Source: Sphingomonas bacterium
GTDB taxonomy: Bacteria > Pseudomonadota > Alphaproteobacteria > Sphingomonadales > Sphingomonadaceae
Length of the DNA stretch: 5,523 nt
Direction: 5' to 3'
Assembly (NCBI RefSeq): GCF_903643065.1
Contig: NZ_CAHJWX010000170.1
Coordinates: 1-5,523 of the forward strand
A program made the position numbers and the translations under genes. Positions 1-5,059 of this stretch are shown here, piece after piece (position 1 is the first letter of the stretch; each line of letters starts with the position of its first letter). The notes below the pieces were generated by a model, which saw nothing but the letters and a program-made list of their open reading frames with translations, did not search any database and had not been told where the DNA came from.

Positions 1-15
1 CTCGCCTGTGGCGAG
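1..15. other. Small stem-loop at the window edge
   Basis: A 6-base arm at 1-6 (CTCGCC) is the exact reverse complement of 10-15 (GGCGAG), with a 3-base loop. It sits ten bases from the stronger hairpin at 25-47, beyond the end of the minus-strand argD cluster. It could be part of a tandem terminator or of an intergenic repeat cut by the window edge. There is no T-run on either side, so a role is not established. Confidence 0.35.
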
Positions 16-24
16 CGGGCCCCT

Positions 25-47
25 CCCCTCTCCCAAAGGGAGAGGGG
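25..47. terminator. Perfect 10-bp stem-loop, likely terminator or dispersed palindrome
   Basis: Positions 25-34 pair perfectly with 38-47 around an AAA loop, and a T-G pair at 24/48 extends the stem. It lies about 70 bases after the stop of the small membrane gene at 116, so it may end transcripts of the argD cluster. The purine/pyrimidine arms (CCCCTCTCCC and its complement) have the look of short palindromes scattered between genes in some GC-rich Proteobacteria. No T-tract follows on either strand, so intrinsic termination is uncertain and mRNA 3'-end protection is an equally good guess. Confidence 0.5.
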
Positions 48-52
48 GTCAA

Positions 53-82
53 TCATCGGTCGGCCCCGCATAGGCACGCGCC
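53..82 (-). repeat. Second, diverged copy of the argD 3' end (remnant)
   Basis: This 30-base stretch matches 331-360 in the same orientation at 26 of 30 positions by hand alignment. The 331-360 copy encodes the end of ArgD. Read on the minus strand in the matching frame, this copy gives ARAYAGPTDD followed by TGA (stop at 49-51). The live ArgD ends ARVYVGPSDD followed by TAG. The changes (Val to Ala twice, Ser to Thr) are conservative and the stop falls at the same place, so this looks like a remnant of a related argD 3' end and not chance. The similarity does not continue past about position 83. The small membrane gene lies between the two copies. Confidence 0.6.
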
Positions 83-115
83 TCCCAGCGGCGGGGAGGA
101 GGCAGGAAGCTTCAG

Positions 116-334
116 TCACGAACGCGACGTCCGAGCACGCCGCAGCAGCACGCCGGCCACGATCATCCCAATCCCGCCGCCCAACCAGAGCGGCAGGAGC
201 GGACCCGTCGCGAGATCGATGCTGACCCCCGTCGTGTACATCCGATGCATCCAGACAAGGAGGAGCACGGGGCCGGCCAAGACCAGCACACCCGCCGCGA
301 TCAGCGCGCTAGCCGCCGTTCTCCATCTAGTCAT
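116..334 (-). CDS. Small two-helix inner-membrane protein, unknown function
   Basis: A 72-residue protein with no family that I recognise. Two hydrophobic segments are clear: about residues 8-28 (alanine/leucine/valine-rich) and about 47-64 (LWLGGGIGMIVAGVLL, glycine-rich). A short polar loop joins them. The C-terminus is basic (RRARTSRS) and so is the first stretch (MTRWR), so both ends probably lie in the cytoplasm. The ATG at 334 is chosen because it overlaps the argD stop by 8 bases (ATGACTAG), typical of translational coupling, with GGGG 7 bases upstream. An in-frame ATG at 349 would add five residues inside argD. In many Alphaproteobacteria argF follows argD; here this gene takes that place. 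It lies between two copies of the argD 3' end, which suggests it arrived by recombination. A small integral membrane protein is well supported; its role is unknown. Confidence 0.7.
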   Translation of the reverse strand: MTRWRTAASALIAAGVLVLAGPVLLLVWMHRMYTTGVSIDLATGPLLPLWLGGGIGMIVAGVLLRRARTSRS

Positions 335-1517
335 CGCTCGGCCCCACATAGACCCGCGCCGCCGCGCTCAGCGTCTCGATACAATGCGCGACCTCGTCCT
401 CGCCGATCGTCAGTGGCGGCAGCAGCCGCACGACGTTGTCGCCCGCCGACACGGTCAGCAGCTGGTGCTCGTCGCGCAGGAAGCCGACGAAGCGGCGCGC
501 GTCGCTCCGGAGCTTCAGCCCCAGCATCAGCCCGCGCCCGCGCACCTCGGCGAACAGGTGATCGTGATTGGGGATCATCTGTTCCAGCCCGCCGCGCAGC
601 CGCTCGCCCATCGCGCGGACATGCTCGAAGAAGCCGGGCGCCTCCATCACGTCCAGCACCGCGTCCGCCGCCGCCATCGCCAGCGGATTGCCGCCATAGG
701 TGGAGCCATGCGTGCCCGCGACCATGCCCTTCGCCGCGCGCTCGGTGGCGAGGCAGGCGCCCAGCGGAAAGCCGCCGCCGATGCCCTTGGCCACCGCCAT
801 GACGTCGGGCGCGATGCCCACCTGCTCGTGGTAGAAGAAGGTGCCGGAGCGGCCATAGCCACACTGTACCTCGTCCAGCACCAGCATCAGCCCGTGCTCA
901 TCGCACGCCGCGCGCAAGCCCCGCAGAAACGCGTCGGTGCCCACCGACACGCCGCCCTCGCCCTGGATCGGCTCGACCAGGAAACCCGCGGTGTCGTCGT
1001 CGATCAGTGCCAGCGCCGCGCCGAGGTCGTTGAACGGCGCATAGGCGAAGCCGGGCAGCAGCGGCTCGAACCCGTCGCGCATCTTGGCTTGGTTGGTCGC
1101 GGAGATCGCGCCCAGCGTGCGGCCGTGAAAGGCGTTGGCGAAGCAGATCAGCTTGTGCCGGCGCGGGTTGCCCTCGGCATGGTGGAAGCGCCGCGCGGTC
1201 TTGATCGCGCATTCCACCGCCTCGGCGCCCGAATTGGTGAAGAACACCGTGTCGGCGAAGGTCCGGGCGACCAGCCGCTGCGCCATCCGCTCCTGGTGCG
1301 GGCTGCCGTACAGGTTGGACACGTGCATCAGCGTCGCGGCCTGGGTGGCGATCGCCTCGGCCAGCTTGGGATGACCGTGGCCCAGCGCGTTGACCGCGAT
1401 GCCGCCCGCCATGTCGAGATAGCGCGTGCCGTCCTCGCCCCACAGCCAGCAGCCCTCGCCACGCACCGGCCTGACCCCGCTACGGGGGTAGACGGGCATG
1501 AGGGCGGTGATGGCCAC
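327..1517 (-). CDS. argD: Acetylornithine aminotransferase (class III PLP aminotransferase)
   Basis: Converts N-acetylglutamate semialdehyde to N-acetylornithine in arginine synthesis, using glutamate and pyridoxal phosphate in the cytoplasm. ArgD family members often also serve lysine synthesis as succinyldiaminopimelate aminotransferase. With the GTG start the protein has 396 residues, normal for the family. Visible landmarks: SGAEA at 96-100 (cofactor phosphate site), FHGRT at 130-134, LDEVQ at 214-218 with cofactor-contacting Asp215, AKGIGGGFPLG with Schiff-base Lys244, HGSTYGGNPLA from 270 with Thr273, and VVRLLPPL with the likely carboxylate-binding Arg364. The GTG at 1517 (MAITALMPVYPR) is chosen because GGGAG lies 8 bases upstream and the N-terminus fits the family. 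The TTG at 1532 has no ribosome site, and the ATG at 1499 would remove six residues. The stop overlaps the next gene. A terminator-shaped hairpin lies just upstream. The gene appears intact. Confidence 0.96.
   Translation of the reverse strand: MAITALMPVYPRSGVRPVRGEGCWLWGEDGTRYLDMAGGIAVNALGHGHPKLAEAIATQAATLMHVSNLYGSPHQERMAQRLVARTFADTVFFTNSGAEAVECAIKTARRFHHAEGNPRRHKLICFANAFHGRTLGAISATNQAKMRDGFEPLLPGFAYAPFNDLGAALALIDDDTAGFLVEPIQGEGGVSVGTDAFLRGLRAACDEHGLMLVLDEVQCGYGRSGTFFYHEQVGIAPDVMAVAKGIGGGFPLGACLATERAAKGMVAGTHGSTYGGNPLAMAAADAVLDVMEAPGFFEHVRAMGERLRGGLEQMIPNHDHLFAEVRGRGLMLGLKLRSDARRFVGFLRDEHQLLTVSAGDNVVRLLPPLTIGEDEVAHCIETLSAAARVYVGPSDD
331..360 (-). repeat. argD 3'-end copy that is part of the intact gene
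   Basis: Partner of the repeat at 53-82, same orientation, 26 of 30 identical. It encodes the last residues of ArgD (ARVYVGPSDD). The two copies start 278 bases apart and enclose the small membrane protein gene, an arrangement expected when DNA carrying a gene-end duplication has been inserted or exchanged at the end of argD. Confidence 0.6.
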
Positions 1518-1525
1518 GGCGGCGG

Positions 1526-1530
1526 CTCCC
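1526..1530 (-). promoter_or_regulatory. Ribosome binding site that sets the argD GTG start
   Basis: GGGAG on the minus strand, 8 bases upstream of the GTG at 1517. It lies inside the reading frame that would begin at the TTG at 1532, and no purine-rich site precedes that TTG. This favours the GTG. Confidence 0.6.
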
Positions 1531-1535
1531 AACGG

Positions 1536-1562
1536 AAAAGGGCGGCCCGGAAGGGACCGCCC
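1536..1562 (-). terminator. GC-rich hairpin plus TTTT just upstream of argD (terminator or attenuator)
   Basis: On the minus strand GGGCGG (1562-1557) pairs with CCGCCC (1545-1540). CCC (1555-1553) pairs with GGG (1548-1546), with one bulged T and a TTCC loop, so the stem has 9 pairs. TTTT follows at 1539-1536. This is the form of an intrinsic terminator on the minus strand. It ends 6 bases before the argD ribosome site and begins 10 bases after a TAA at 1573. It may end a former upstream gene, or act as an attenuator or a 5' stabilising stem in the argD leader. The short T-run makes strong termination uncertain. Confidence 0.5.
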
Positions 1563-1570
1563 GGCCAGGG

Positions 1571-1599
1571 GCTTACCGGAGCCGGCGGGCCGGCGTCAA
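1571..1599 (-). promoter_or_regulatory. Weak candidate argD promoter
   Basis: TTGACG at 1599-1594 on the minus strand is a good -35-like hexamer. The downstream region at 16-18 base spacing is only GGTAAGCC, a poor -10. If used, the transcript would begin near the hairpin at 1540-1562. The same bases can also be read as codons of a possible gene remnant (1573-1635), so the -35 likeness may be chance. No better promoter for argD is visible. Confidence 0.2.
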
Positions 1600-1635
1600 T
1601 GCGATCACGAACTTGTCCCGCCGCGCCAGCGGCTT
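1573..1635 (-). pseudogene. Possible 3' remnant of an unidentified minus-strand gene
   Basis: The minus-strand frame ending in TAA at 1573-1575 is open back to 1722 but contains no ATG. Its last 20 sense codons (1576-1635) end in G or C at 19 of 20 third positions, as real genes here do. The 29 codons before them manage only 16 of 29. The translated end is KPLARRDKFVIALTPARRLR. A terminator-shaped hairpin starts 10 bases after the stop. This fits the tail of a gene whose 5' part was replaced, with the junction near 1636. I do not recognise the peptide. The stretch is short and could instead be untranslated argD leader. Confidence 0.3.
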
Positions 1636-1685
1636 AGAAGCATCGGTGGGGCGATCAGCATGACCCGATGGAGTGTTGGGCGCAA

Positions 1686-1724
1686 CGCCGGGCTGACTGA
1701 CCGGCGAAGTGATCGCCGTATCTT
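1686..1724 (+). promoter_or_regulatory. Weak candidate promoter with dyad for the two-gene insert
   Basis: CTGACC (1697-1702), a 16-base spacer and TATCTT (1719-1724) give a partial sigma-70-like promoter about 85 bases before the first insert gene. An inverted repeat, CGCCGG (1686-1691) with CCGGCG (1701-1706), overlaps the -35 and could be an operator. The rest of the gene-free stretch 1636-1808 is less GC-rich than the neighbouring genes and shows no RNA gene. Matches are partial, so this is only a pointer. Confidence 0.22.
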
Positions 1725-1797
1725 ATTCGTCGCAAGATCATACCATGACTAGGCCAGTGGCTTCATTTCATGGCCATCGAGTCGACATGCCGGCGAT

Positions 1798-1803
1798 GGA
1801 GGG
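1798..1803 (+). promoter_or_regulatory. Ribosome binding site that sets the start at 1809
   Basis: GGAGGG followed by a 5-base gap and ATG at 1809. This strong site favours the ATG at 1809 over the in-frame ATG at 1770, which has no purine-rich site and would add 13 residues (several Arg and Cys) unlike the protein that follows. Confidence 0.7.
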
Positions 1804-1808
1804 CATCA

Positions 1809-2546
1809 ATGTCCGATCTACTGTATACACCCAATTCGCCGCAGGTCAGTTCCGTCGATGATTATGACGCGTACAACCGGGCGCTGGAGACGATCAAGTC
1901 GGACGTGACCGTGGCCGCCTTGCACGGCGCCTGGGACGGAACGCTGCGCGGACTTTATACACAAGCGATCATGCAAATGTCGGCCGAGTTGGAGATGCAG
2001 GCGAATGCCGGCCTCATCACCTGGGCCGATGCGGCGCGCGAGGCGAACAGGGCGCGCAACGAGATCCTGATGGCGACACGCGGCCGCAACACGCCGGTCG
2101 GGCGCGCGTTCTCCCAAGCGCTCAAGGAAGAAGGGAAAACCCTCAATCGGATGATCGCCGAGAAGACGATCCAGCTGAAGGGACCGGGCTCCGAATTCGG
2201 CAAGCTCACCGCCGCCGAGCAGGAGCTGGTCTTCGCCAAGGTGGTCCAATCCGCCGGCAAGTCGCGCGGGAGCGTGAACCGGGGCATGCTGTGGGCGTCG
2301 CGCGGCGGCAAGGCCATCCTCATCCTGTCCGTCGCCATCTCCGTCTACGTCGTGCTCACCGCCGACGACAAGGTCGCGGCGGCGAAACGGGAGGTGGCGG
2401 TGACCGGCGCCGGGATTGCCGGCGGCATCGCGGCGGGCGCGCTGGCGGGGCTGATGTGCGGACCGGGCGCGCCGGTCTGCGTGACGCTGGGCGCCTTTGC
2501 CGGCGGAACGCTGGCCGCCATCGGCGTCGATCTCGTCTTCTTCTGA
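1809..2546 (+). CDS. Glycine-zipper membrane protein, putative pore-forming effector
   Basis: A 245-residue protein with no family that I recognise with certainty. Residues 1-160 are hydrophilic and probably mostly helical, with charged and alanine-rich stretches (for example around 73-125) and no signal peptide. Residues 168-184 form a hydrophobic segment (AILILSVAISVYVVLTA). Residues 198-245 are a glycine/alanine-rich hydrophobic region with repeated GxxxG-like spacing (GAGIAGGIAAGALAG) and two cysteines, Cys217 and Cys224, in CGPGAPVC, ending DLVFF. A soluble N-terminal part without an export signal plus a C-terminal glycine zipper resembles pore-forming or ion-channel effectors of type VI secretion (Tse4, Ssp6 as general precedents), but no VgrG, PAAR or Hcp gene is in view. 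The partner gene starts 20 bases downstream, suggesting an effector-immunity pair. The first 20 codons have only 11 G/C third positions, unlike the rest. A housekeeping membrane protein cannot be excluded. The gene call is firm; the function is inferred. Confidence 0.85.
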   Translation: MSDLLYTPNSPQVSSVDDYDAYNRALETIKSDVTVAALHGAWDGTLRGLYTQAIMQMSAELEMQANAGLITWADAAREANRARNEILMATRGRNTPVGRAFSQALKEEGKTLNRMIAEKTIQLKGPGSEFGKLTAAEQELVFAKVVQSAGKSRGSVNRGMLWASRGGKAILILSVAISVYVVLTADDKVAAAKREVAVTGAGIAGGIAAGALAGLMCGPGAPVCVTLGAFAGGTLAAIGVDLVFF

Positions 2547-2566
2547 TCGATCACGGACGAGGCAGG

Positions 2567-3046
2567 ATGAGGCTCCTCCCCGCCGGGTCCGTCCGGCTCG
2601 ATCTGGAGCGACCCTGGTCGATCTCTGGCGGTCCGACCAGCCGGCTGGTGCGTGACGGACGCCGCACCGATTGCGTCGTCGACGGCGAGGTGTTGCAGGC
2701 GGCGATCGGCTGGGGCGGACGACTGGTCCTGCTGAACACTGACGGCATCGACTATGAGGACGCGCTCCACATCTATCTGATCGACCGCGACGACCAGGTG
2801 CTTGATCGAGCCAGCCTGTCGGCCGCCTACTCGACCGGCACGTTCGACCAGCTCGAACTGCTGGCGCCCGACAAGATCCGGTTCCGCTTCTTCAACCAGA
2901 AACGGTGGGTGATCGAGCTGTTCGACAAGGCGCGAGTCGCCTTGCCCTGGTCGGAGCCGCAAGGGGTCCATCGACCCTTCGGGCTGAGCCGCCGTTTCCG
3001 GGTGTCGGCGCATTCGCTTGATCGACCGGGCGAGCCCGGTGGCTGA
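2567..3046 (+). CDS. Unknown soluble protein, putative immunity partner of the upstream gene
   Basis: A 159-residue protein with no recognised family. The start at 2567 is chosen because GAGG lies 4 bases upstream and the gap after the previous stop is only 20 bases; the frame is open further upstream only as a shadow of the preceding gene. There is no signal peptide and no membrane helix. Alternating hydrophobic stretches (GRLVLLNTDG at 51-60, LHIYLIDRDDQVLD at 67-80, KIRFRFFNQKRWVIELF at 103-119) suggest a beta-rich fold, perhaps propeller-like blades. Acidic residues cluster at 56-80, while the last 30 residues are basic. Tight co-transcription with a membrane-acting candidate effector suggests that it binds and neutralises that protein. 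It ends 6 bases before the parE stop on the other strand. A chaperone or adaptor role is also possible. The coding call is good; the function is a guess from context. Confidence 0.8.
   Translation: MRLLPAGSVRLDLERPWSISGGPTSRLVRDGRRTDCVVDGEVLQAAIGWGGRLVLLNTDGIDYEDALHIYLIDRDDQVLDRASLSAAYSTGTFDQLELLAPDKIRFRFFNQKRWVIELFDKARVALPWSEPQGVHRPFGLSRRFRVSAHSLDRPGEPGG
3025..3040. terminator. Stem-loop between the convergent insert and parE ends
   Basis: ACCGGG (3025-3030) pairs with CCCGGT (3035-3040) around a 4-base loop. It lies inside the last codons of the plus-strand gene ending at 3046, and 12 bases after the parE stop on the minus strand. It is the only terminator-like structure at this junction and could serve parE. 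Neither strand has a T-run, so it is weak. Confidence 0.35.
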
Positions 3047-3052
3047 ACGCGG

Positions 3053-5032
3053 TCAGGCGTCGATCGCCTCCCCATCCAGCCGCGCCGCGTTCTCTTGGAT
3101 GAAGGCGAAACGGTGCGCCGGGTTGGTGCCCATCAGGCGTTCGACCAGGTCCTTGACCACCGCCCGCTCCTCATATTCCTGCGGCAGCGTGACGCGCAGC
3201 AGGCTGCGGGTGCGCGGGTCCATGGTGGTCTCGCGCAGCTGCAGGGGGTTCATCTCGCCCAGCCCCTTGAAGCGCGCGATGTCGACCGTCTTGCCCTTGA
3301 ACGCGGTGCGCTCCAGCTCCGCGCGGTGCGCGTCGTCGCGCGCGTAGAGCGATCGGGCGCCGCTGGTCAGCCGGTAGAGCGGCGGTTGCGCCAGGAACAG
3401 GTGGCCGGAGCGGACCAGGTCCGGCATCTCCAGGAAGAACAGCGCCATCAGCAGCGTCGCGATATGGGCGCCGTCGACATCGGCGTCGGTCATGATCACG
3501 ACGCGCTCATAGCGCAGCGCGCCCTCGTCCCAGGTCTTGCGGGTGCCGCAGCCGAGCGCCTGGACGAGGTCAGCGATCTCCTGGTTCGCCATCACCTTGG
3601 CGGCGGTGGCGGACGCGACGTTGAGGATCTTGCCGCGGATCGGCAGGATCGCCTGCGTCTTGCGATCGCGCGCCTGCTTGGCGGAGCCACCGGCGCTGTC
3701 GCCCTCGACGATGAACAGCTCCGTCCCCTCCGGCGCGTCCGACGAGCAGTCGGTGAGCTTGCCCGGCAGCCGCAGCTTGCGCCCGCCGGTCGCGGTCTTG
3801 CGCTTGACCTCGCGATCCTGCTTGCGGCGCAGGCGGTCCTCCATCCGCTCGATGCAATAGCCGAGCAGCGCGCGGCCGCGGTCCATGCTGGCGGCGAGCC
3901 AATGGTCGAAATGGTCGCGCATCGCCTTGTCGACCAGCGCGGCCGCCTCGGGCGAGGTCAGCCGGTCCTTGGTCTGCGACTGGAACTGGGGCTCGCGGAT
4001 GAAGACGGACAGGATCAGCTCGGACGCCAGCACGACGTCTTCCGCCGCCAGCTCCTTGGCGCGCTTTTCCTTCACCAGCTCGCCGAACGCGCGCAGCCCC
4101 CGCACCAGCGCCTGGCGCAGCCCCTGTTCGTGCGTGCCGCCGTCGGGCGTGGGGATGGTGTTGCAATACCAGGAGAAGCTGCCGTCGCTCCATAACGGCC
4201 AGGCGACCGCCCATTCGACCCTGCCCTGCCCGTTCGGGAAATCCTGGCGCCCGGCGAAGAACTCCGCCGTCGCGCCCTCGCGCGCGCCCAGCTGCTCGCG
4301 CAGATGATCGGACAGCCCGCCGGGAAACTGGAACACCGCTTCCGCCGGCACCTCGCCGCCCGCCAGCTCGGGCGCGCAGCGCCAGCGGATCTCGACGCCG
4401 GCGAACAGATACGCCTTGGACCGCGCGAGCCGGTACAGCCGCTCGGGCCGGAAGCGCAGCTCGGGGCCGAAGATCTGCGTGTCGGGCACGAACGACACGC
4501 TCGTGCCGCGCCGGTTGGGCGCGCTGCCCACCTGTTCCAGCGGGCCCAGCGTCTCGCCCCGGCTGAACCGCTGTCGGTACAGCTGCCGGTCGCGCGCCAC
4601 CTCCACCACCGTCTCGCTCGACAGCGCGTTGACCACCGACACGCCGACGCCGTGCAGCCCGCCGCTCGTCGCATAGGCCTTGCCCGCGAACTTGCCGCCC
4701 GAGTGCAGCATCGACAGGATCACCTCCAGCGCGCTCTTGTTCGGGAATTTGGGATGCGGGTCGACGGGCATGCCGCGCCCGTTGTCGACGATCGTCAGCC
4801 GGTTGCCGGGCTCCAGCACCACCTCGATCCGGGTCGCGTGGCCGGCGACCGCCTCGTCCATCGCGTTGTCGAGCACTTCGGCGGCGAGGTGGTGCAGCGC
4901 GCGCTCGTCCGTGCCGCCGACATACATGCCGGGGCGGCGGCGGACGGGCTCCAGCCCTTCGAGGACCTCGATCGAGGAAGCGTCATAGGCGTTGGGATCG
5001 GACGGCGGGGCGGCGAACAGATCGTCGGGCAT
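3053..5032 (-). CDS. parE: DNA topoisomerase IV subunit B
   Basis: ATPase subunit of topoisomerase IV, which with ParC separates linked daughter chromosomes after replication. With the start at 5032 it has 659 residues, typical of alphaproteobacterial ParE and much shorter than most GyrB (about 800). Order of landmarks: ATP-binding region with Glu52 (likely general base) and Asn56 in AEVLDNAMDE; DNGRGMP at 83-89; LHSGGKF at 109-115; GGLHGVGVSVVNALS at 124-138; the QTK loop with Lys355 in QTKDRL; the TOPRIM start EGDSAGG at 443-449 with Glu443; PIRGKILNV at 464-472; metal-binding DADVDG at 516-521. All key residues are present. MPDDLFAA at 5032 matches the expected N-terminus; the in-frame ATG at 5068 would add 12 residues and lies in a hairpin loop. 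There is no Shine-Dalgarno before 5032, but a TATACG box sits 6 bases before it, suggesting a leaderless mRNA. GyrB is the main alternative and is unlikely on length. Confidence 0.95.
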   Translation of the reverse strand: MPDDLFAAPPSDPNAYDASSIEVLEGLEPVRRRPGMYVGGTDERALHHLAAEVLDNAMDEAVAGHATRIEVVLEPGNRLTIVDNGRGMPVDPHPKFPNKSALEVILSMLHSGGKFAGKAYATSGGLHGVGVSVVNALSSETVVEVARDRQLYRQRFSRGETLGPLEQVGSAPNRRGTSVSFVPDTQIFGPELRFRPERLYRLARSKAYLFAGVEIRWRCAPELAGGEVPAEAVFQFPGGLSDHLREQLGAREGATAEFFAGRQDFPNGQGRVEWAVAWPLWSDGSFSWYCNTIPTPDGGTHEQGLRQALVRGLRAFGELVKEKRAKELAAEDVVLASELILSVFIREPQFQSQTKDRLTSPEAAALVDKAMRDHFDHWLAASMDRGRALLGYCIERMEDRLRRKQDREVKRKTATGGRKLRLPGKLTDCSSDAPEGTELFIVEGDSAGGSAKQARDRKTQAILPIRGKILNVASATAAKVMANQEIADLVQALGCGTRKTWDEGALRYERVVIMTDADVDGAHIATLLMALFFLEMPDLVRSGHLFLAQPPLYRLTSGARSLYARDDAHRAELERTAFKGKTVDIARFKGLGEMNPLQLRETTMDPRTRSLLRVTLPQEYEERAVVKDLVERLMGTNPAHRFAFIQENAARLDGEAIDA

Positions 5033-5038
5033 GGAGAA

Positions 5039-5044
5039 CGTATA
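5039..5044 (-). promoter_or_regulatory. Candidate -10 box for a leaderless parE transcript
   Basis: TATACG on the minus strand is followed by exactly 6 bases (TTCTCC) and the ATG at 5032, placing the expected transcription start on the A of the start codon. No ribosome site precedes this ATG. The -35 region at 16-18 base spacing is poor, so support rests on the -10 box and its spacing. Read-through from the cobalamin gene could also supply parE. Confidence 0.35.
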
Positions 5045-5059
5045 AGGCACAAGCACGGC

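Noticed and set aside
81..99. Inverted repeat CCTCCC / GGGAGG with a 7-base loop
   Set aside because: Short, no T-run, and within the range expected by chance in GC-rich sequence. The hairpin at 25-47 is much stronger.
1518..1532. TTG start for argD at 1532
   Set aside because: No ribosome site precedes it, and GGGAG fits the GTG at 1517 with normal spacing.
219..1637. Long plus-strand open frame antisense to argD (472 codons)
   Set aside because: It is a shadow of argD, whose motifs and length are clear. Long antisense frames are expected at this GC content, and its translation is an Arg/Ala/His-rich low-complexity product.
1605..1661. Possible 18-residue leader peptide upstream of argD (MLIAPPMLLSRWRGGTSS)
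   Set aside because: It has only two Arg codons, no convincing ribosome site, and conflicts with the coding-like frame in the same place. Too weak to claim an arginine leader.
1770..1808. Start at the ATG at 1770 for the first insert gene
   Set aside because: There is no ribosome site there, whereas GGAGGG lies 5 bases before the ATG at 1809. The extra residues are Arg/Cys-rich and look untranslated.
2291..2566. Upstream extension of the second insert gene to 2291
   Set aside because: This part overlaps the first insert gene in another frame and translates to Arg-rich low-complexity sequence. The ATG at 2567 has its own ribosome site.
3095..4195. Long plus-strand open frame antisense to parE (366 codons)
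   Set aside because: It is antisense to conserved parE motifs, with biased composition and no recognisable domain.
4072..4674. Minus-strand open frame in another phase within parE
   Set aside because: Its product is almost entirely Arg, Ala, Ser and Trp, typical of out-of-frame reading of a GC-rich gene.
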